From positions 1 to 61,059 of the forward strand of contig JANYKD010000563.1 of NCBI GenBank assembly GCA_025361735.1: a stretch of DNA of 61,059 nucleotides. The letters run 5' to 3'. The stretch comes from Phycisphaerales bacterium (GTDB lineage: Bacteria > Planctomycetota > Phycisphaerae > Tepidisphaerales > Tepidisphaeraceae). Position numbers and translations under genes: made by a program. Of the stretch, positions 1 through 10,234 are shown in pieces (positions within the stretch are counted from its first letter, which is position 1; each line of letters opens with the position of its first letter). The notes below the pieces were generated by a model. The model had not been told where the DNA came from, did no database searches, and worked only from the letters and a program-made list of their open reading frames with translations.

Positions 1-3000
1 CGCCAGCGCCTCGACGCCGCGGCGCTCGCCGAGCAGCGCCAGCAGGTAGGCCGCGCGGCTGGCCGAGTCACTGTCAGTGTCCTGTAGAAACGGAGCGATC
101 TGTTCCGCCTTGAGGCTTGCCGGAGGCGAAAGGTTCACCGCGTCGGGACCGGAAACATAACTCGTCGTGGAGCTGTGGTTGAACATGAAGCGCCCGGGCC
201 AGTAGGCGATTTGGCTTGTGTCGCCGGCGAGATACGCCAATGCGGCGACCTTGAGCCGGGCTTCTGTGCCGCCCAGCATTTGCACGGCAAGTTTCGCGCC
301 CTCGTCGGCGGGGCTGGCCAGCATCAGGACGCGATACGCATCCAGGCGGAGTTCGGCCGAGAGCGTGGTTTCCTGGAACACCTTGGTCGCGTTCTCAGCC
401 GCATCCGTCGTGGAAACGTCCAGCAGCAGTGCCAGGGCGATCACGCGCTGCCGGGGCGATCCGGCCTGGGCGCGCGGCGCGACGGCCGCGACTGCGGCCT
501 TGCGTTGCTCGTTGGAGAAATTGTTGGGCAGGCCGTAGCTGCGGCCGATGTAGACCAGGCGGAGCGCGCTGTAAGCCGACCTGTCCGTATCCTCGCTACC
601 CTTGCCGGCGAGCACGCCCCAGATGGCCTCGGCGGCGGTCGGGTCCGGGATCCGGGCCATGGACTCGATGATGTCGCCGCTGGCCTTGCCCGGCGCCAGG
701 GCGTTGAGCTTGCGGAAAAAATCGGGGCGTTGTTCGCGGGGAAGCCAGGGAATAGCCTCGTGTGCGAAGAGGGCGACATCGGGACTGGCTTTGGCCGCTT
801 CAAGGAGCACCGGGCGGGCCTTTTCCTCGGCCCCGAGGGCAATCAATGGCACGGCGGCCGCGCCGCGTTCCAGGGGCGTAGGGGCCTCGAGCATTTTCAG
901 AAGTTCTGCCTTGCAGGCGTCCGCCCAGATGGGGCGGTCCTTGCCTGCGCGAAACTCATCGACCCAGGCGTTGGCGTCAGGTTGTTTGGCTTGCGCCGCC
1001 CGGCCGCCGAAGATATTGCCCAAGAACGATGTTCGCCGCGGGGGGCTGTCCGGATTCTCGCTGGGAAGCAGACTGTGCAGTGCCTCGGCCAGTCCACGCG
1101 CGGCGGCGACGCGGACAGAGGTATCGGGGTCCTGGAGCACGCTCTTGAATTCCGCGCCCGGTTCCAGTTTGGCCAGGCCGCCGATAGCCGCGGAGCGAAC
1201 CAGCGAAGAAGGGCTGGCGAGCATCTTCCGAAGTTGGGCGATGGCAGTCCGGGAGTTGGCATCCCGGCCGGAGATGTTCCTGACGATTTCCTGGGCGAGT
1301 TGGGGGTTCTTCTCGGCGGCCTTGAGAAGCGGCTCGATACGCAGCGGTGTGTCGGCATCCTGCAGGGCCGTGGCAGCACGACTGACAACGAACGTGTCTG
1401 GATCGTCCAGCAGGCGAATCATGGCGGCGTAGTGGTCGGCCTGGGACGACGCGGAGGCGTTGGAGCGCTTGCCGAGAATCTCCTGGAGGGCTTCGATGGA
1501 TTCAGCTCGGACGCGCCAGTTGGCGTGCTCCAGCAGCTTGGTCAGCGCGGCGGCGGCGCCGGGCTCGGCCGAACCGCGCAGCACGCGGACAGCGTGGACG
1601 ACCAGGTCCGGGTCCGTCTCCTTTTGTGCGTACGCCCCGACACTGAGCAACGCGGCCTTGTCGGGCGGCGATTCGGCGAATTGCTTGAGGACGGCCGCGC
1701 GCACGTTGGGCGAGGGGTCGTCCAGGAGACGCAGGAGCGAGGTGGAGGCCTCGGGGCCGCCGACGCTCTGCAAGGCGCGCAGGCTGAGTTCGCGGACCAG
1801 GGCGTCGGGATCGCTGAAGAGTTCGAGCAGCAGGGCGGCGTCGGCCGCTCCGGCGCGTTTGACCAGTTCGTGTGCGGCGGCGTTGCGCGTGCGGGCGTCA
1901 AGCGAAGCGAGACGTTCGATGCCGCCGGGCCATTGCAGGGCGAGGATGCTGGAGGCAACCAGGCGGTAGCGCAGGTGAGTCAGCCGCTGCCGCTGTTCGT
2001 CGGTCGAGGCCCTGCCAAGGTGCCCGTACACCTCGGGCAACAAGCCGGATCCGAAGCGCGAGAGGCGTTCGATGATGGCCTGGATCTCCACGGCCGAGTC
2101 GGAAGCCACGAGGCGATCGAGATCGGGACGGATCTGGAGAAGCTGTTCGGTGCTGAGAGCGGCGGGCTGGGTGGCGGAGGCTTGGGGGACAGTCGTGGCC
2201 CATTTCTTAAGCTGCGCCAGGCGCTCCGGGGTAAGGGTCTTGGGCTGCCATGGGTCCAGGCCGTCGACCGGCGCGCGCCAGGCTGAGAGCAACTCCAGCG
2301 AGGAAAGACGCAGGGCCAGCGTGCCGCCCTGGAAGGCTTTGGCAACGGGCTCGGCCGAGATTGCGGGCAGCGGCAGGAGCCGGCGGATGGCCGCTTCGCG
2401 AATGGCGGGTTGGGCGTCGGCCAGTCGCTCGATGATGCGGGTCAGCGCCGCTGCATCGGGCCGGCCGGCGGCGGCCAGTTCGGGAATGGCCGAGGCACCG
2501 GCGGCGGCCTGGTGGCTGCCGAGCCAGTCTATGAGCTGAGCGGCGGTGCGGAATCCGACTTCGCGGGCGACAACGGTACCATCTGAGGCAAGAATACGCA
2601 GCTCGGGAATGGCATTAGCGCCCATTTCGCGAGCCTCGTCGCTCTTGTCGATATCGAGGTGAACATAGACCCATTTCTGCAGAACGACGCGGGTTTCCGG
2701 TTTGTCGATCTCGCGCTCGAGCATGTGGCACGGCCCGCACCATTCAGCGCCGAGGATAAGCAGGATGGGCTTCTGCTGGTCGATGGCCTGCTGGAGCGCC
2801 TGCTTGAGCGTGAGCGAAGGCAACGGCGCCGGAGCAGTCGCGGGCTGCGTGGTCGCAGGGCGGGTGGTTGCCGGGCGCGTCGTAGTGGATTCGAAGGCGA
2901 TAAGTGACGTCAGAGCGGCCGCGGTCACTGGCTGCCCGTTCAGCCAGATCGCCAGCAGTATTATGACGCTATACACGCGCAACGTCGCGTGCCGCGCAAG

Positions 3001-3060
3001 CGCTAGCCCAGTCCGACACGGAGGAGTCATTCGATTCATGTGTTTTAGGGGCGTTATCAT
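1..3060 (-). CDS. Secreted thioredoxin-fold protein followed by HEAT-like repeats (3' end runs off the window)
   Basis: Manual minus-strand reading, absent from ORF track because it has no stop in the window: MITPLKHMNRMTPPCRTG...LKQALQQAIDQQKPILLILGAEWCGPCHMLEREIDKPETRVVLQKWVYVHLDIDKSDEAREMGANAIPELRIL. CGPC thioredoxin motif, then Ala/Leu-rich HEAT-like repeats. Start overlaps the upstream stop (ATGA). Confidence 0.8.
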   Translation of the reverse strand, partial: MITPLKHMNRMTPPCRTGLALARHATLRVYSVIILLAIWLNGQPVTAAALTSLIAFESTTTRPATTRPATTQPATAPAPLPSLTLKQALQQAIDQQKPILLILGAEWCGPCHMLEREIDKPETRVVLQKWVYVHLDIDKSDEAREMGANAIPELRILASDGTVVAREVGFRTAAQLIDWLGSHQAAAGASAIPELAAAGRPDAAALTRIIERLADAQPAIREAAIRRLLPLPAISAEPVAKAFQGGTLALRLSSLELLSAWRAPVDGLDPWQPKTLTPERLAQLKKWATTVPQASATQPAALSTEQLLQIRPDLDRLVASDSAVEIQAIIERLSRFGSGLLPEVYGHLGRASTDEQRQRLTHLRYRLVASSILALQWPGGIERLASLDARTRNAAAHELVKRAGAADAALLLELFSDPDALVRELSLRALQSVGGPEASTSLLRLLDDPSPNVRAAVLKQFAESPPDKAALLSVGAYAQKETDPDLVVHAVRVLRGSAEPGAAAALTKLLEHANWRVRAESIEALQEILGKRSNASASSQADHYAAMIRLLDDPDTFVVSRAATALQDADTPLRIEPLLKAAEKNPQLAQEIVRNISGRDANSRTAIAQLRKMLASPSSLVRSAAIGGLAKLEPGAEFKSVLQDPDTSVRVAAARGLAEALHSLLPSENPDSPPRRTSFLGNIFGGRAAQAKQPDANAWVDEFRAGKDRPIWADACKAELLKMLEAPTPLERGAAAVPLIALGAEEKARPVLLEAAKASPDVALFAHEAIPWLPREQRPDFFRKLNALAPGKASGDIIESMARIPDPTAAEAIWGVLAGKGSEDTDRSAYSALRLVYIGRSYGLPNNFSNEQRKAAVAAVAPRAQAGSPRQRVIALALLLDVSTTDAAENATKVFQETTLSAELRLDAYRVLMLASPADEGAKLAVQMLGGTEARLKVAALAYLAGDTSQIAYWPGRFMFNHSSTTSYVSGPDAVNLSPPASLKAEQIAPFLQDTDSDSASRAAYLLALLGERRGVEALA

Positions 3061-4436
3061 GGTTGGTCCTCCGGGGGCAGCACCGCGAGGCGGCGGGGAG
3101 TGACTTTCGCTTTCTCTCCGTGTTTGATCTTTGGCCAGTAGACGTCGTACTTGAACGCGGGACTGTTTTCGCGGTCGTGGCATTGAGTGCATTGGTCAGC
3201 GGCGCGGAACGGAGTCTTGATTCGCGGATCCGCGGCATGTGCGGCCGAGGGGCCATGGCACGATTCGCAACCGACCGCGAGGCGGTCCTCGCTACGGGCA
3301 ACGGAGATAAATCCTCCGGGCATGGCGTAACCCGTGGTGTGACATTCCTGGCAGAATGGGTCTACGTGGAAGCCCTTGTTCTGGAGCGTGTTCCAGGCGT
3401 TCTGGTGCGCGGTTGTCGTCCAGTGCTGGTAGTCGGCGCCGTGGCAGAAACTGCATTCGAGAGTGCCCGCGACCTTGAATCCCGCCGGCGCCGAAACCGG
3501 CGGCACAATCAAGCCGGTCTGCGGTGCGGGATAGTCGCTGCGGGCCAGTTGATCGAGAAACTGCCGGTGGTTGGCGGACTGGCCGGGATCGTCGGGAAAA
3601 GCGGCGGTCAACTCGACAATCTGTCCGGTCCAGGCATCGGCGCGAGCGGGCGGGATTTGAAGCTGTACCATGAATTTGCCCTTGCTTGTCGCTGACACGA
3701 GCAGGCAGGGGCCGACTTGCCTTGGCGCAATCGGCTGACCTGTCGGGCCGCCCAGAATGACATCGGCCTCGGGCAGCGAGGCGGCGAGCTGCTGGAGTTC
3801 GTCTTCGGGCATGTAGGCGAGCACGACGAGTCCATCGTACGGTTCATGTGCCTGTTGGACCGCGGCGAGGATCGCGGACTTGGGCTCCCGCACTTGGACG
3901 GCGGCGGTTGCGAAGGAGGGCGATACAACGCCGGTAACAGCGATGCGCCGTCCCGCGGCCGAAACGATGCGGATGAGTTGGGCGATGGGCTGGCCCTGCG
4001 TATCGCGGGCGTTCGCGGAGAGCAGGGGCGCGGAAGTGTCGCGGACGAGTTCGCGGAGGCGCTGCGGACCCAAGGCAAGTTCAGCGCGCCCGAGGTTGTG
4101 GGCGAGGAGGCCCATGCGCGTCTCGCCGGCAAGAATGGCGGCGAATTTCGCCTGGTGGTAGGGGGAGTCTCCCGAGGGCGCGCCACCGACATCGACGTAA
4201 AGGACATCGGCTCGCTTGCGCAGATCGGCAAGGTACGAGCCGCGGCGAAGCAGCCCGCCGGACTGGTTGGCCGTGCAGCCGCAGGGCGTGATCCAGCCCG
4301 CGGTGTCGCCGCTGGCGACGAGGATGGCCGGGCGTGTGGCCGGCGCGACCCGGACGGACGAATGGTCGCACGCCACCGGGCCAAGTGCGGCCAGCACGGA
4401 GATCAGGGGAATGAGGATGGCGGCGGCTCGAAACAT
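3057..4436 (-). CDS. UshA/5'-nucleotidase-like domain fused to tetraheme cytochrome c-554-like domain, lipoprotein-like N-terminus
   Basis: TPCGCTANQSGGLLRR motif, then CSFCH, CQECH, CESCH, CTQCH heme motifs. Confidence 0.75.
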   Translation of the reverse strand: MFRAAAILIPLISVLAALGPVACDHSSVRVAPATRPAILVASGDTAGWITPCGCTANQSGGLLRRGSYLADLRKRADVLYVDVGGAPSGDSPYHQAKFAAILAGETRMGLLAHNLGRAELALGPQRLRELVRDTSAPLLSANARDTQGQPIAQLIRIVSAAGRRIAVTGVVSPSFATAAVQVREPKSAILAAVQQAHEPYDGLVVLAYMPEDELQQLAASLPEADVILGGPTGQPIAPRQVGPCLLVSATSKGKFMVQLQIPPARADAWTGQIVELTAAFPDDPGQSANHRQFLDQLARSDYPAPQTGLIVPPVSAPAGFKVAGTLECSFCHGADYQHWTTTAHQNAWNTLQNKGFHVDPFCQECHTTGYAMPGGFISVARSEDRLAVGCESCHGPSAAHAADPRIKTPFRAADQCTQCHDRENSPAFKYDVYWPKIKHGEKAKVTPRRLAVLPPEDQP

Positions 4437-4445
4437 GGGGTTCGT

Positions 4446-5168
4446 TTAATGAGTCAATGCGTAAGCCAGGATGTTAACATTGATCTGCATGGCATTGGTG
4501 ATCTCGTTGCCCCCGCAGCAGCAGCAACCCTGGGCGTGCGAGGTGTCATTGAGGCCGTCAACCGAATAGAGCACGCCGAGACGCCCGCCGATGCTGATGC
4601 CTTCGAGCGGGCGGATGTTGCCGTGCTTGGCCTGGAGCCGGTCGATGTCGGTGACAGTGTGGAAGATCGGGTGATCCATGGCGACGCCCTTGAGTTCGTA
4701 TTCGGGGAAGACGCGGGCCATTTCGGCGCGGAAGGAACGATCCCAGTCGGGTGAGGAGCAGCCGGCCGAGGCGAGCAGAAACCCGCCGCGCTCGACGTAT
4801 TTGCGAAGCAAAGACCGCTCGGCGTCGGGAAGCTGGAAGGCCCCTTCGCCGGTCATGATCACCAGCGGAAACTCGAAGAGTTCCTCGGACGACAGTTTGA
4901 CCGCGTGAAAGCGGCGGCTCGTGGAGATCGAGGAAACCCGCTCGGCCTCGGCCAGGAAATGATCGGAAAAGCACTTGCTGCTCTTGGAATCGGCGTAGAC
5001 GAGATTGGCAACCTGCACGACGCCCTGGGTCTCGCCGCCGGTCTGGCGAACGTCGATCCTGCGGTTGGCGGCGGGGCGCGTGGCGGGATCGGCGCCGAGC
5101 AGGCCGACTGCGAGCGTCGTCAGAAGGGCGGTGCGGGCAAGGCGAGCGATGTATTTGCGAGTGGTCAT
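4446..5168 (-). CDS. DUF4159 domain-containing protein
   Basis: 240 aa; LVIMTGEGAFQLPDAERSLLRKYVERGGFLLASAGCSS...DHPIFHTV...GISIGGRLGVLYS pattern. Confidence 0.75.
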   Translation of the reverse strand: MTTRKYIARLARTALLTTLAVGLLGADPATRPAANRRIDVRQTGGETQGVVQVANLVYADSKSSKCFSDHFLAEAERVSSISTSRRFHAVKLSSEELFEFPLVIMTGEGAFQLPDAERSLLRKYVERGGFLLASAGCSSPDWDRSFRAEMARVFPEYELKGVAMDHPIFHTVTDIDRLQAKHGNIRPLEGISIGGRLGVLYSVDGLNDTSHAQGCCCCGGNEITNAMQINVNILAYALTH

Positions 5169-5195
5169 GGGCGACCTCCACAGTCCTCGGGCATT

Positions 5196-7964
5196 TCAAG
5201 GGTTGGACAGTTCATCTGCGACACGTTGGAAGTAGGCGCCGACACGACGTTTGTAGGCGGCCGGCGCCGGCACATCGGTCTGGCCGGCGAGCGGGTTGCG
5301 CGCGGACGCGGAACCGGCGCCGCCGGCGGCAGCATCTGGATTGGACGAAATGGTGGATCCTGCCGGACCCGTGCCGTCGCCCGAGCGCGAGGCGGTCGAG
5401 CGCAACGGAAGGTGGCCGTAGACGCCGACGTTCTGGGAAGTGTTGCGCGACGCGGAATAGCCACCCTGGCCGGCCTTGGCATTGAGTCCGGAGGCGGCCA
5501 GAAGCTGCTCAAGCGTGTTGCCCAGGCAGCTCGACAGTTTGGGGTTGAATTTGAGGCACTGGCCGGCCTGATCGCCGAAACCTTCGCACTTGCCGATGAA
5601 TTTGGCGAGGATGTCGGCGGCGGCTTTGGCATGGAGGTAGCCGCGCGGGCCCGAGAAATCGGCCAGGCCTTCCTGGGCGCTGTTCATCTCGTCCTGGGCG
5701 CCGCTCTCGCGGACCCGGCGGGCGATCTCCTTCGCGGTGTCGCGCAGATCGGCGACGGCCGGGTCGTCGGGCAATTCGGCGGCGTGCTTCTCAATGTCGT
5801 CAAGCAGATCGCGCAGCTCATCGCGAAGTTCGGCCTGCCGGGTCTCCAAGTCGCGCATGCGCGGCTTGATCGATGGGTCGTCGGCGCCGGTCTTGTCCTT
5901 CAGCGACGCCAGCCGCTGCTCGAGATCGCGCTGCTCTTCATACACGCGGATGAAGCGAGCCTCATCCTGGAGCAGGGGGAAGACCTTGGCGAGAAGCTCC
6001 ATCGGCAACGTTACGTTCTTGTCGAAATCCTCCTGCTTCTCCTCGAGTTGCTTGCGAAGCTTCTCCAGTTCCTTGCGGGCCTTGTCGGGGTTGATGCCCG
6101 ACATCTTTCCGATCCCGGCGGCCGCCTTGGAGGACTTGGACAGTTCGTCGGCGAGTTTCTCCAGTTCCTTCTTCATTGCCTTGTCGATGTCGAAGGGGAG
6201 GTCGTGCTGGGCGAGATCCTCGATGGCGGCGGCATGGCGGGCGAGTTGCTCGGCGAGGTTATCCATTTCCTCCGCAATCTTTTTCGCCTCGGGGCTATCG
6301 GGGTCCATCTTTTCGAGTTTCTTTTGCAGCTTGTCAATTTCGCTACGGGCGGCCTCGAGATGGCGGCGGGCCTCCTCATACTTGGACTGGAGCACGTCCA
6401 TGCCCTGGCGGGCCAGCAGCATCTCCTCGTAGTCCTTTTCGGAGATGATGCGCACTGTGGTCACCGGGCTCTCCGCGCCTTTGCCTCCGGCCGGATCATT
6501 GTCCACGACGCGGGCGAAGAGCTTGATCACATCACCGGGGTGCAGGCCGTATTCCGCCAGCGGCAACGCCGAGGTGATCACGAGACGGGTCGGCTGGGAT
6601 GGCGGTACGGACAGATCGATGGGCAGTGCGCGGGAATCGTTGAGACTGCGATAGAGCTGCACGCCGGCGACTCCATAGTCGTCCTCCGCGGAGATCTCCA
6701 CGGGTAGCACGCTGCGCGGCGTGGCGAACGAGGTCGCCAGGGGCTGGATGATGCGGACCAAGGGGCGTTCATCCACGAGAATCGCGACAGGGGCGACGAA
6801 CTTGTCGAGCGAATCCTGCCCGGCGGTGTCGGTGATGCGCAGTTCCATTCTCCCGGCGCGCTGCAGTGTGAAGCTCCCGATGGCGGCATTGGGCGGATCC
6901 GCGGCGGGCTTCATGGCGATTGTCAGGAATTCGGCCGGCCGGGTGGATGGAGCACCGGGCGGGCGCAGTTCGATCGTGCCGCCGCTGAGGGGCCGATTGC
7001 TCTGCGCGGTGACGTCGACGCGCGTGCCCGGCAGGCCGGAGATGCCGCCCTGGGGAAGCGGACCCTGGTATGGCCCCAAGTGTGTGTAGGCCGGCGGCGT
7101 AATGCGGAAGGCCACCGATTGGAGCACGGGCACGGTGGCGACGGTGATCTGGTAACGGCGCGAGCGAACGTCGGGGCCCTGTACGAAGTATTTGCCGGAC
7201 GAAATAACGCCGGCAATCGTCGTCCGCCACTTGCCGGTGGCTTCCATGAACATCGGCACGGTCTCAGGCGTGCTGCAACCCTCGGGCTGGTAAATGACGT
7301 CGAGTCTTTCGACGCCCGGCCCGTCGGTGTCCACGCGGATTTCCAGCGGCGTGCCGTAGATGACCCGTGTGTCACCGGGCGAGATGCGCAGGATGATGCG
7401 CGAGAAGGGTGGATGATCGCCGAAGGGATCGAAGAAGCGGGCGCACTGGGTCATGATGAGCCGCGGGGCCAGCAGCGTGGCGAGGAGAGCAACAGCCGCG
7501 ATGCACGCCAGCGAGATGGCCGGGCGACGCAGCGGGACCAGCGGGATGGCGCGGCGAGGATCAATGGCCGCCGCCAGCGTTGCCGCCCGCGCGATGGCGA
7601 TGCGGGCGAGTTGAGCGGTGAGCGTTTCCTGAGCGACGGCTCCAGAGAAGTGCAGGTCGACGCCGCTGAGAATCTGGCCGCCCGTATTGCCGGCGGCGTC
7701 GATTCGCCCGGCCAGGCGCCGTGGCGCGGCGTGTTGGCGAATCCGCCCGGCCGCGGCGACCAGAACCAATGCTGCAGCCACCCCGACGCCCAGCGACCAG
7801 GCCAGGCGCAGCGGCGAGGCCAACTCCGTCATGAGATCGATCCACATGCCCGCCAGGAGGATGACCGCAGCGATGGCGATTGCCCAGGCGAGCGCCGTAC
7901 ACGAGCCGAGAGCCAGCGTGCGCCGCCTGAATGGCATCAATTGCTGCTGGAGTTGGGTGCTCAT
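5196..7964 (-). CDS. Large membrane-anchored coiled-coil protein (DUF4175-like) of the MoxR/BatA operon
   Basis: N-terminal TM segments, Ig-like middle, long charged coiled coil (EEARRHLEAARSEIDKLQKKLEKMDPDSPEAKKIAEEMDNLAEQLARH). Start MSTQLQQQ chosen over the longer ORF to 8165. Confidence 0.7.
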   Translation of the reverse strand: MSTQLQQQLMPFRRRTLALGSCTALAWAIAIAAVILLAGMWIDLMTELASPLRLAWSLGVGVAAALVLVAAAGRIRQHAAPRRLAGRIDAAGNTGGQILSGVDLHFSGAVAQETLTAQLARIAIARAATLAAAIDPRRAIPLVPLRRPAISLACIAAVALLATLLAPRLIMTQCARFFDPFGDHPPFSRIILRISPGDTRVIYGTPLEIRVDTDGPGVERLDVIYQPEGCSTPETVPMFMEATGKWRTTIAGVISSGKYFVQGPDVRSRRYQITVATVPVLQSVAFRITPPAYTHLGPYQGPLPQGGISGLPGTRVDVTAQSNRPLSGGTIELRPPGAPSTRPAEFLTIAMKPAADPPNAAIGSFTLQRAGRMELRITDTAGQDSLDKFVAPVAILVDERPLVRIIQPLATSFATPRSVLPVEISAEDDYGVAGVQLYRSLNDSRALPIDLSVPPSQPTRLVITSALPLAEYGLHPGDVIKLFARVVDNDPAGGKGAESPVTTVRIISEKDYEEMLLARQGMDVLQSKYEEARRHLEAARSEIDKLQKKLEKMDPDSPEAKKIAEEMDNLAEQLARHAAAIEDLAQHDLPFDIDKAMKKELEKLADELSKSSKAAAGIGKMSGINPDKARKELEKLRKQLEEKQEDFDKNVTLPMELLAKVFPLLQDEARFIRVYEEQRDLEQRLASLKDKTGADDPSIKPRMRDLETRQAELRDELRDLLDDIEKHAAELPDDPAVADLRDTAKEIARRVRESGAQDEMNSAQEGLADFSGPRGYLHAKAAADILAKFIGKCEGFGDQAGQCLKFNPKLSSCLGNTLEQLLAASGLNAKAGQGGYSASRNTSQNVGVYGHLPLRSTASRSGDGTGPAGSTISSNPDAAAGGAGSASARNPLAGQTDVPAPAAYKRRVGAYFQRVADELSNP

Positions 7965-7974
7965 AAACGACTCC

Positions 7975-10215
7975 TCAGACCAGCCCGCCCGATCGGCGGA
8001 CAAACCAGGTGACCGTCCAGAGAGCGATGACGGCCGCCAGGATCCAGGCGCGGTCCCACGCCGTGATTCTACGAACCTGGCGCGGCTGCGTGACATCCAT
8101 ATATTTCTCAAAATGCGCGGCGATCTCCGAGGCCCCGTCGACTCCGACCACCTTGCCGGAGGCATCGGCGGCGATGCGGGCCATCAGATCAGGCCGGATA
8201 CGCAGGTTTAACAGTTCCTCGCCCTGGTCACGCACGTCAAAAACGGTGACGAGCGAGGGATCGTCACCCGCGCCGGCGACGCGGGCCTGATAGCGTCCGT
8301 CGGGCAGCGTCCCGAAAGCGATGCGATAGCTGCCGGGCTGATCGCCAAACGGCGCCGGTGTGAACGCGGTCGCCTCGGTTGTAGTTTCGGCGCGAAGCTC
8401 AATCTTCGGAAGCGGTGCGGCTCCGGGCGATCGCAGCAGCAACGTCACGGTCGCGGGCTCAGACGTATCGAACCGCACCTTGTCGCAGCGAAGCGACATG
8501 TTCTGGCCGGGCAGCAGCGGCGTGCTGGATGCGAGCCAGCGGAGAAGACTCCGCCAGAGGTCGCCATAGATATCCTCGAGTTGCTGGTTCTGCGGCGGCA
8601 GGAATGCCCAGCGCCACATGCCCCCGCCTTCGACCACCACTACGCGGCCGGTGCCATAGGGCTGGAAGACGACGGCCGGCTCGTTGTTGCCGGAGTCGCC
8701 CGCGACGGTCGCCAGGACGACCGTCAGCGGCTTCGAGGTATCCACAGTCGACGATCGGGCCAGCGGTGGCAGGGCGGCCATCGGTTCGGAGCCGGGCAAC
8801 CATTGCAGGTCCCGCCCCTGCGGCGTGAGGCTGATGTGAGCGTGCGACTCGCGCGACGGAGTCCAGCGCACGGGCATCAGTCGCGCCAGTTTCTGGCTGA
8901 CCTGGGCAGTGGGTGCGCCGCGGGAACAGACCAGCGCCCCGCCTTCTTGCGAGACCCAGGTCTGAATCTGGTTGATGGCCGCGTCGGTAAGGAAAACCTC
9001 CGCGTCGCGCCCGAGGACAATCACCTGATATTCTTTAAGGCTCTGGGGGCTGGCCAGGACCTGGGCCGGATCGCTGAGGATGCTCCAGGTTTGCGGCCGG
9101 CTCGGACGCGTCTGGGGCGTCGGCGTTGCGGACACATTCTCGGGCGCGATGGAGCGGCGGATGAAGCGCCCTTCGGCGAGTTTGACGATGCTGTCGACCG
9201 CCACGGCCGGGTCGGCCGCCAGCGTTCGGAGCAGGAACTTGTTGTCCCAGTAAGGCTTGCCCTCGAGCACGAGCACGCGCACGGGCAGACTCACCACACG
9301 CAGCAGGTACGAGGCCGAATTGTTCGCCTGGTTGGTTTCGCCCGGCAGCGGCTCGACGCGAACCTCATAAGGATAAAGCCCCGGCTTTTGTTGCCCGACC
9401 AGAAAGCGGACTTCTTCGGGGGCGTCTGGGTGAACGACAACCGTCTGTCGCGCCTGCTCCTTGCCCTCGTACATCAACATCACGTTCGTCGAGGTCGGCC
9501 CGCCGCCCTGAAGTTTTACGCGCGCCTTGAGCGGAACCTGTTGCTGGACGAAGGAAAGATCCTGCGGCGAGCGCAGCTCCACAGATACGTCGCGGGCCAC
9601 CGTGTCCGCGCCGAGCGTGACGGGATAGATCGGCGACGAGGCCGCCCGGGCCAGGCGCACGGCATCGTGTACGCGGTCGGCTGGGCCGGCATTGTGGATG
9701 CCGTCGCTCAGCAGAACCAACGCCTGTCCCTGGGGCCGGTCGGGCTCAATCGATCCGGAAAGCGCCCCGGCCAAGTCGGTGCTGCGTCCCTGCGGCGCTG
9801 CAGGTTGCCGCGCGGGATCGAGGGATGTCAGTGCCTTGGCGAATCCCCGCACGCGCACGTCAAAAACCCCGCCGAGCTTTCGGTTGAACTCGACAGCCGC
9901 CTTGAGAGCAGCCTGGTGGCGGGTCTGGCCGCCGGTTGCGTCAGGCGTAGCCATGCTGGCCGACTCATCCACGAGGACTGTCAACAGCGGCTTGCCCGCC
10001 GGTGGAGCGACCGGCTCGACCCAGGTGGGGTTCAGCAGCAACAGCAGCACGGCCGCAGCCATCGCCGCATGGAGCACGATGACGCCGGCCCAGCGCTTGC
10101 GCGAGAGTGTTCCGGGTCGCTGGATGGCATACCACGCGAGCAGAACGGTTACCGCGACCGCCAGTGCGGCCCACAGCGAAGAAGGAATCAGTGGTTCGAA
10201 GCTCAGCCAGCCCAT
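7975..10215 (-). CDS. VWA/glutamine-amidotransferase-like membrane protein
   Basis: 746 aa; N-terminal TMs, LLTVLVDESASMATPD MIDAS-like motif, C-terminal TM. Confidence 0.75.
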   Translation of the reverse strand: MGWLSFEPLIPSSLWAALAVAVTVLLAWYAIQRPGTLSRKRWAGVIVLHAAMAAAVLLLLLNPTWVEPVAPPAGKPLLTVLVDESASMATPDATGGQTRHQAALKAAVEFNRKLGGVFDVRVRGFAKALTSLDPARQPAAPQGRSTDLAGALSGSIEPDRPQGQALVLLSDGIHNAGPADRVHDAVRLARAASSPIYPVTLGADTVARDVSVELRSPQDLSFVQQQVPLKARVKLQGGGPTSTNVMLMYEGKEQARQTVVVHPDAPEEVRFLVGQQKPGLYPYEVRVEPLPGETNQANNSASYLLRVVSLPVRVLVLEGKPYWDNKFLLRTLAADPAVAVDSIVKLAEGRFIRRSIAPENVSATPTPQTRPSRPQTWSILSDPAQVLASPQSLKEYQVIVLGRDAEVFLTDAAINQIQTWVSQEGGALVCSRGAPTAQVSQKLARLMPVRWTPSRESHAHISLTPQGRDLQWLPGSEPMAALPPLARSSTVDTSKPLTVVLATVAGDSGNNEPAVVFQPYGTGRVVVVEGGGMWRWAFLPPQNQQLEDIYGDLWRSLLRWLASSTPLLPGQNMSLRCDKVRFDTSEPATVTLLLRSPGAAPLPKIELRAETTTEATAFTPAPFGDQPGSYRIAFGTLPDGRYQARVAGAGDDPSLVTVFDVRDQGEELLNLRIRPDLMARIAADASGKVVGVDGASEIAAHFEKYMDVTQPRQVRRITAWDRAWILAAVIALWTVTWFVRRSGGLV

Positions 10216-10234
10216 AGGGGTCTCTCTGAAGGTG

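Noticed and set aside
175-2286. 703-aa plus-strand ORF
   Set aside because: Antisense shadow of the minus-strand thioredoxin-HEAT gene; low-complexity Gly/Arg-rich translation, no start context.
4905-6707. 600-aa plus-strand ORF
   Set aside because: Antisense to the coiled-coil gene; composition typical of GC-rich shadow ORFs.
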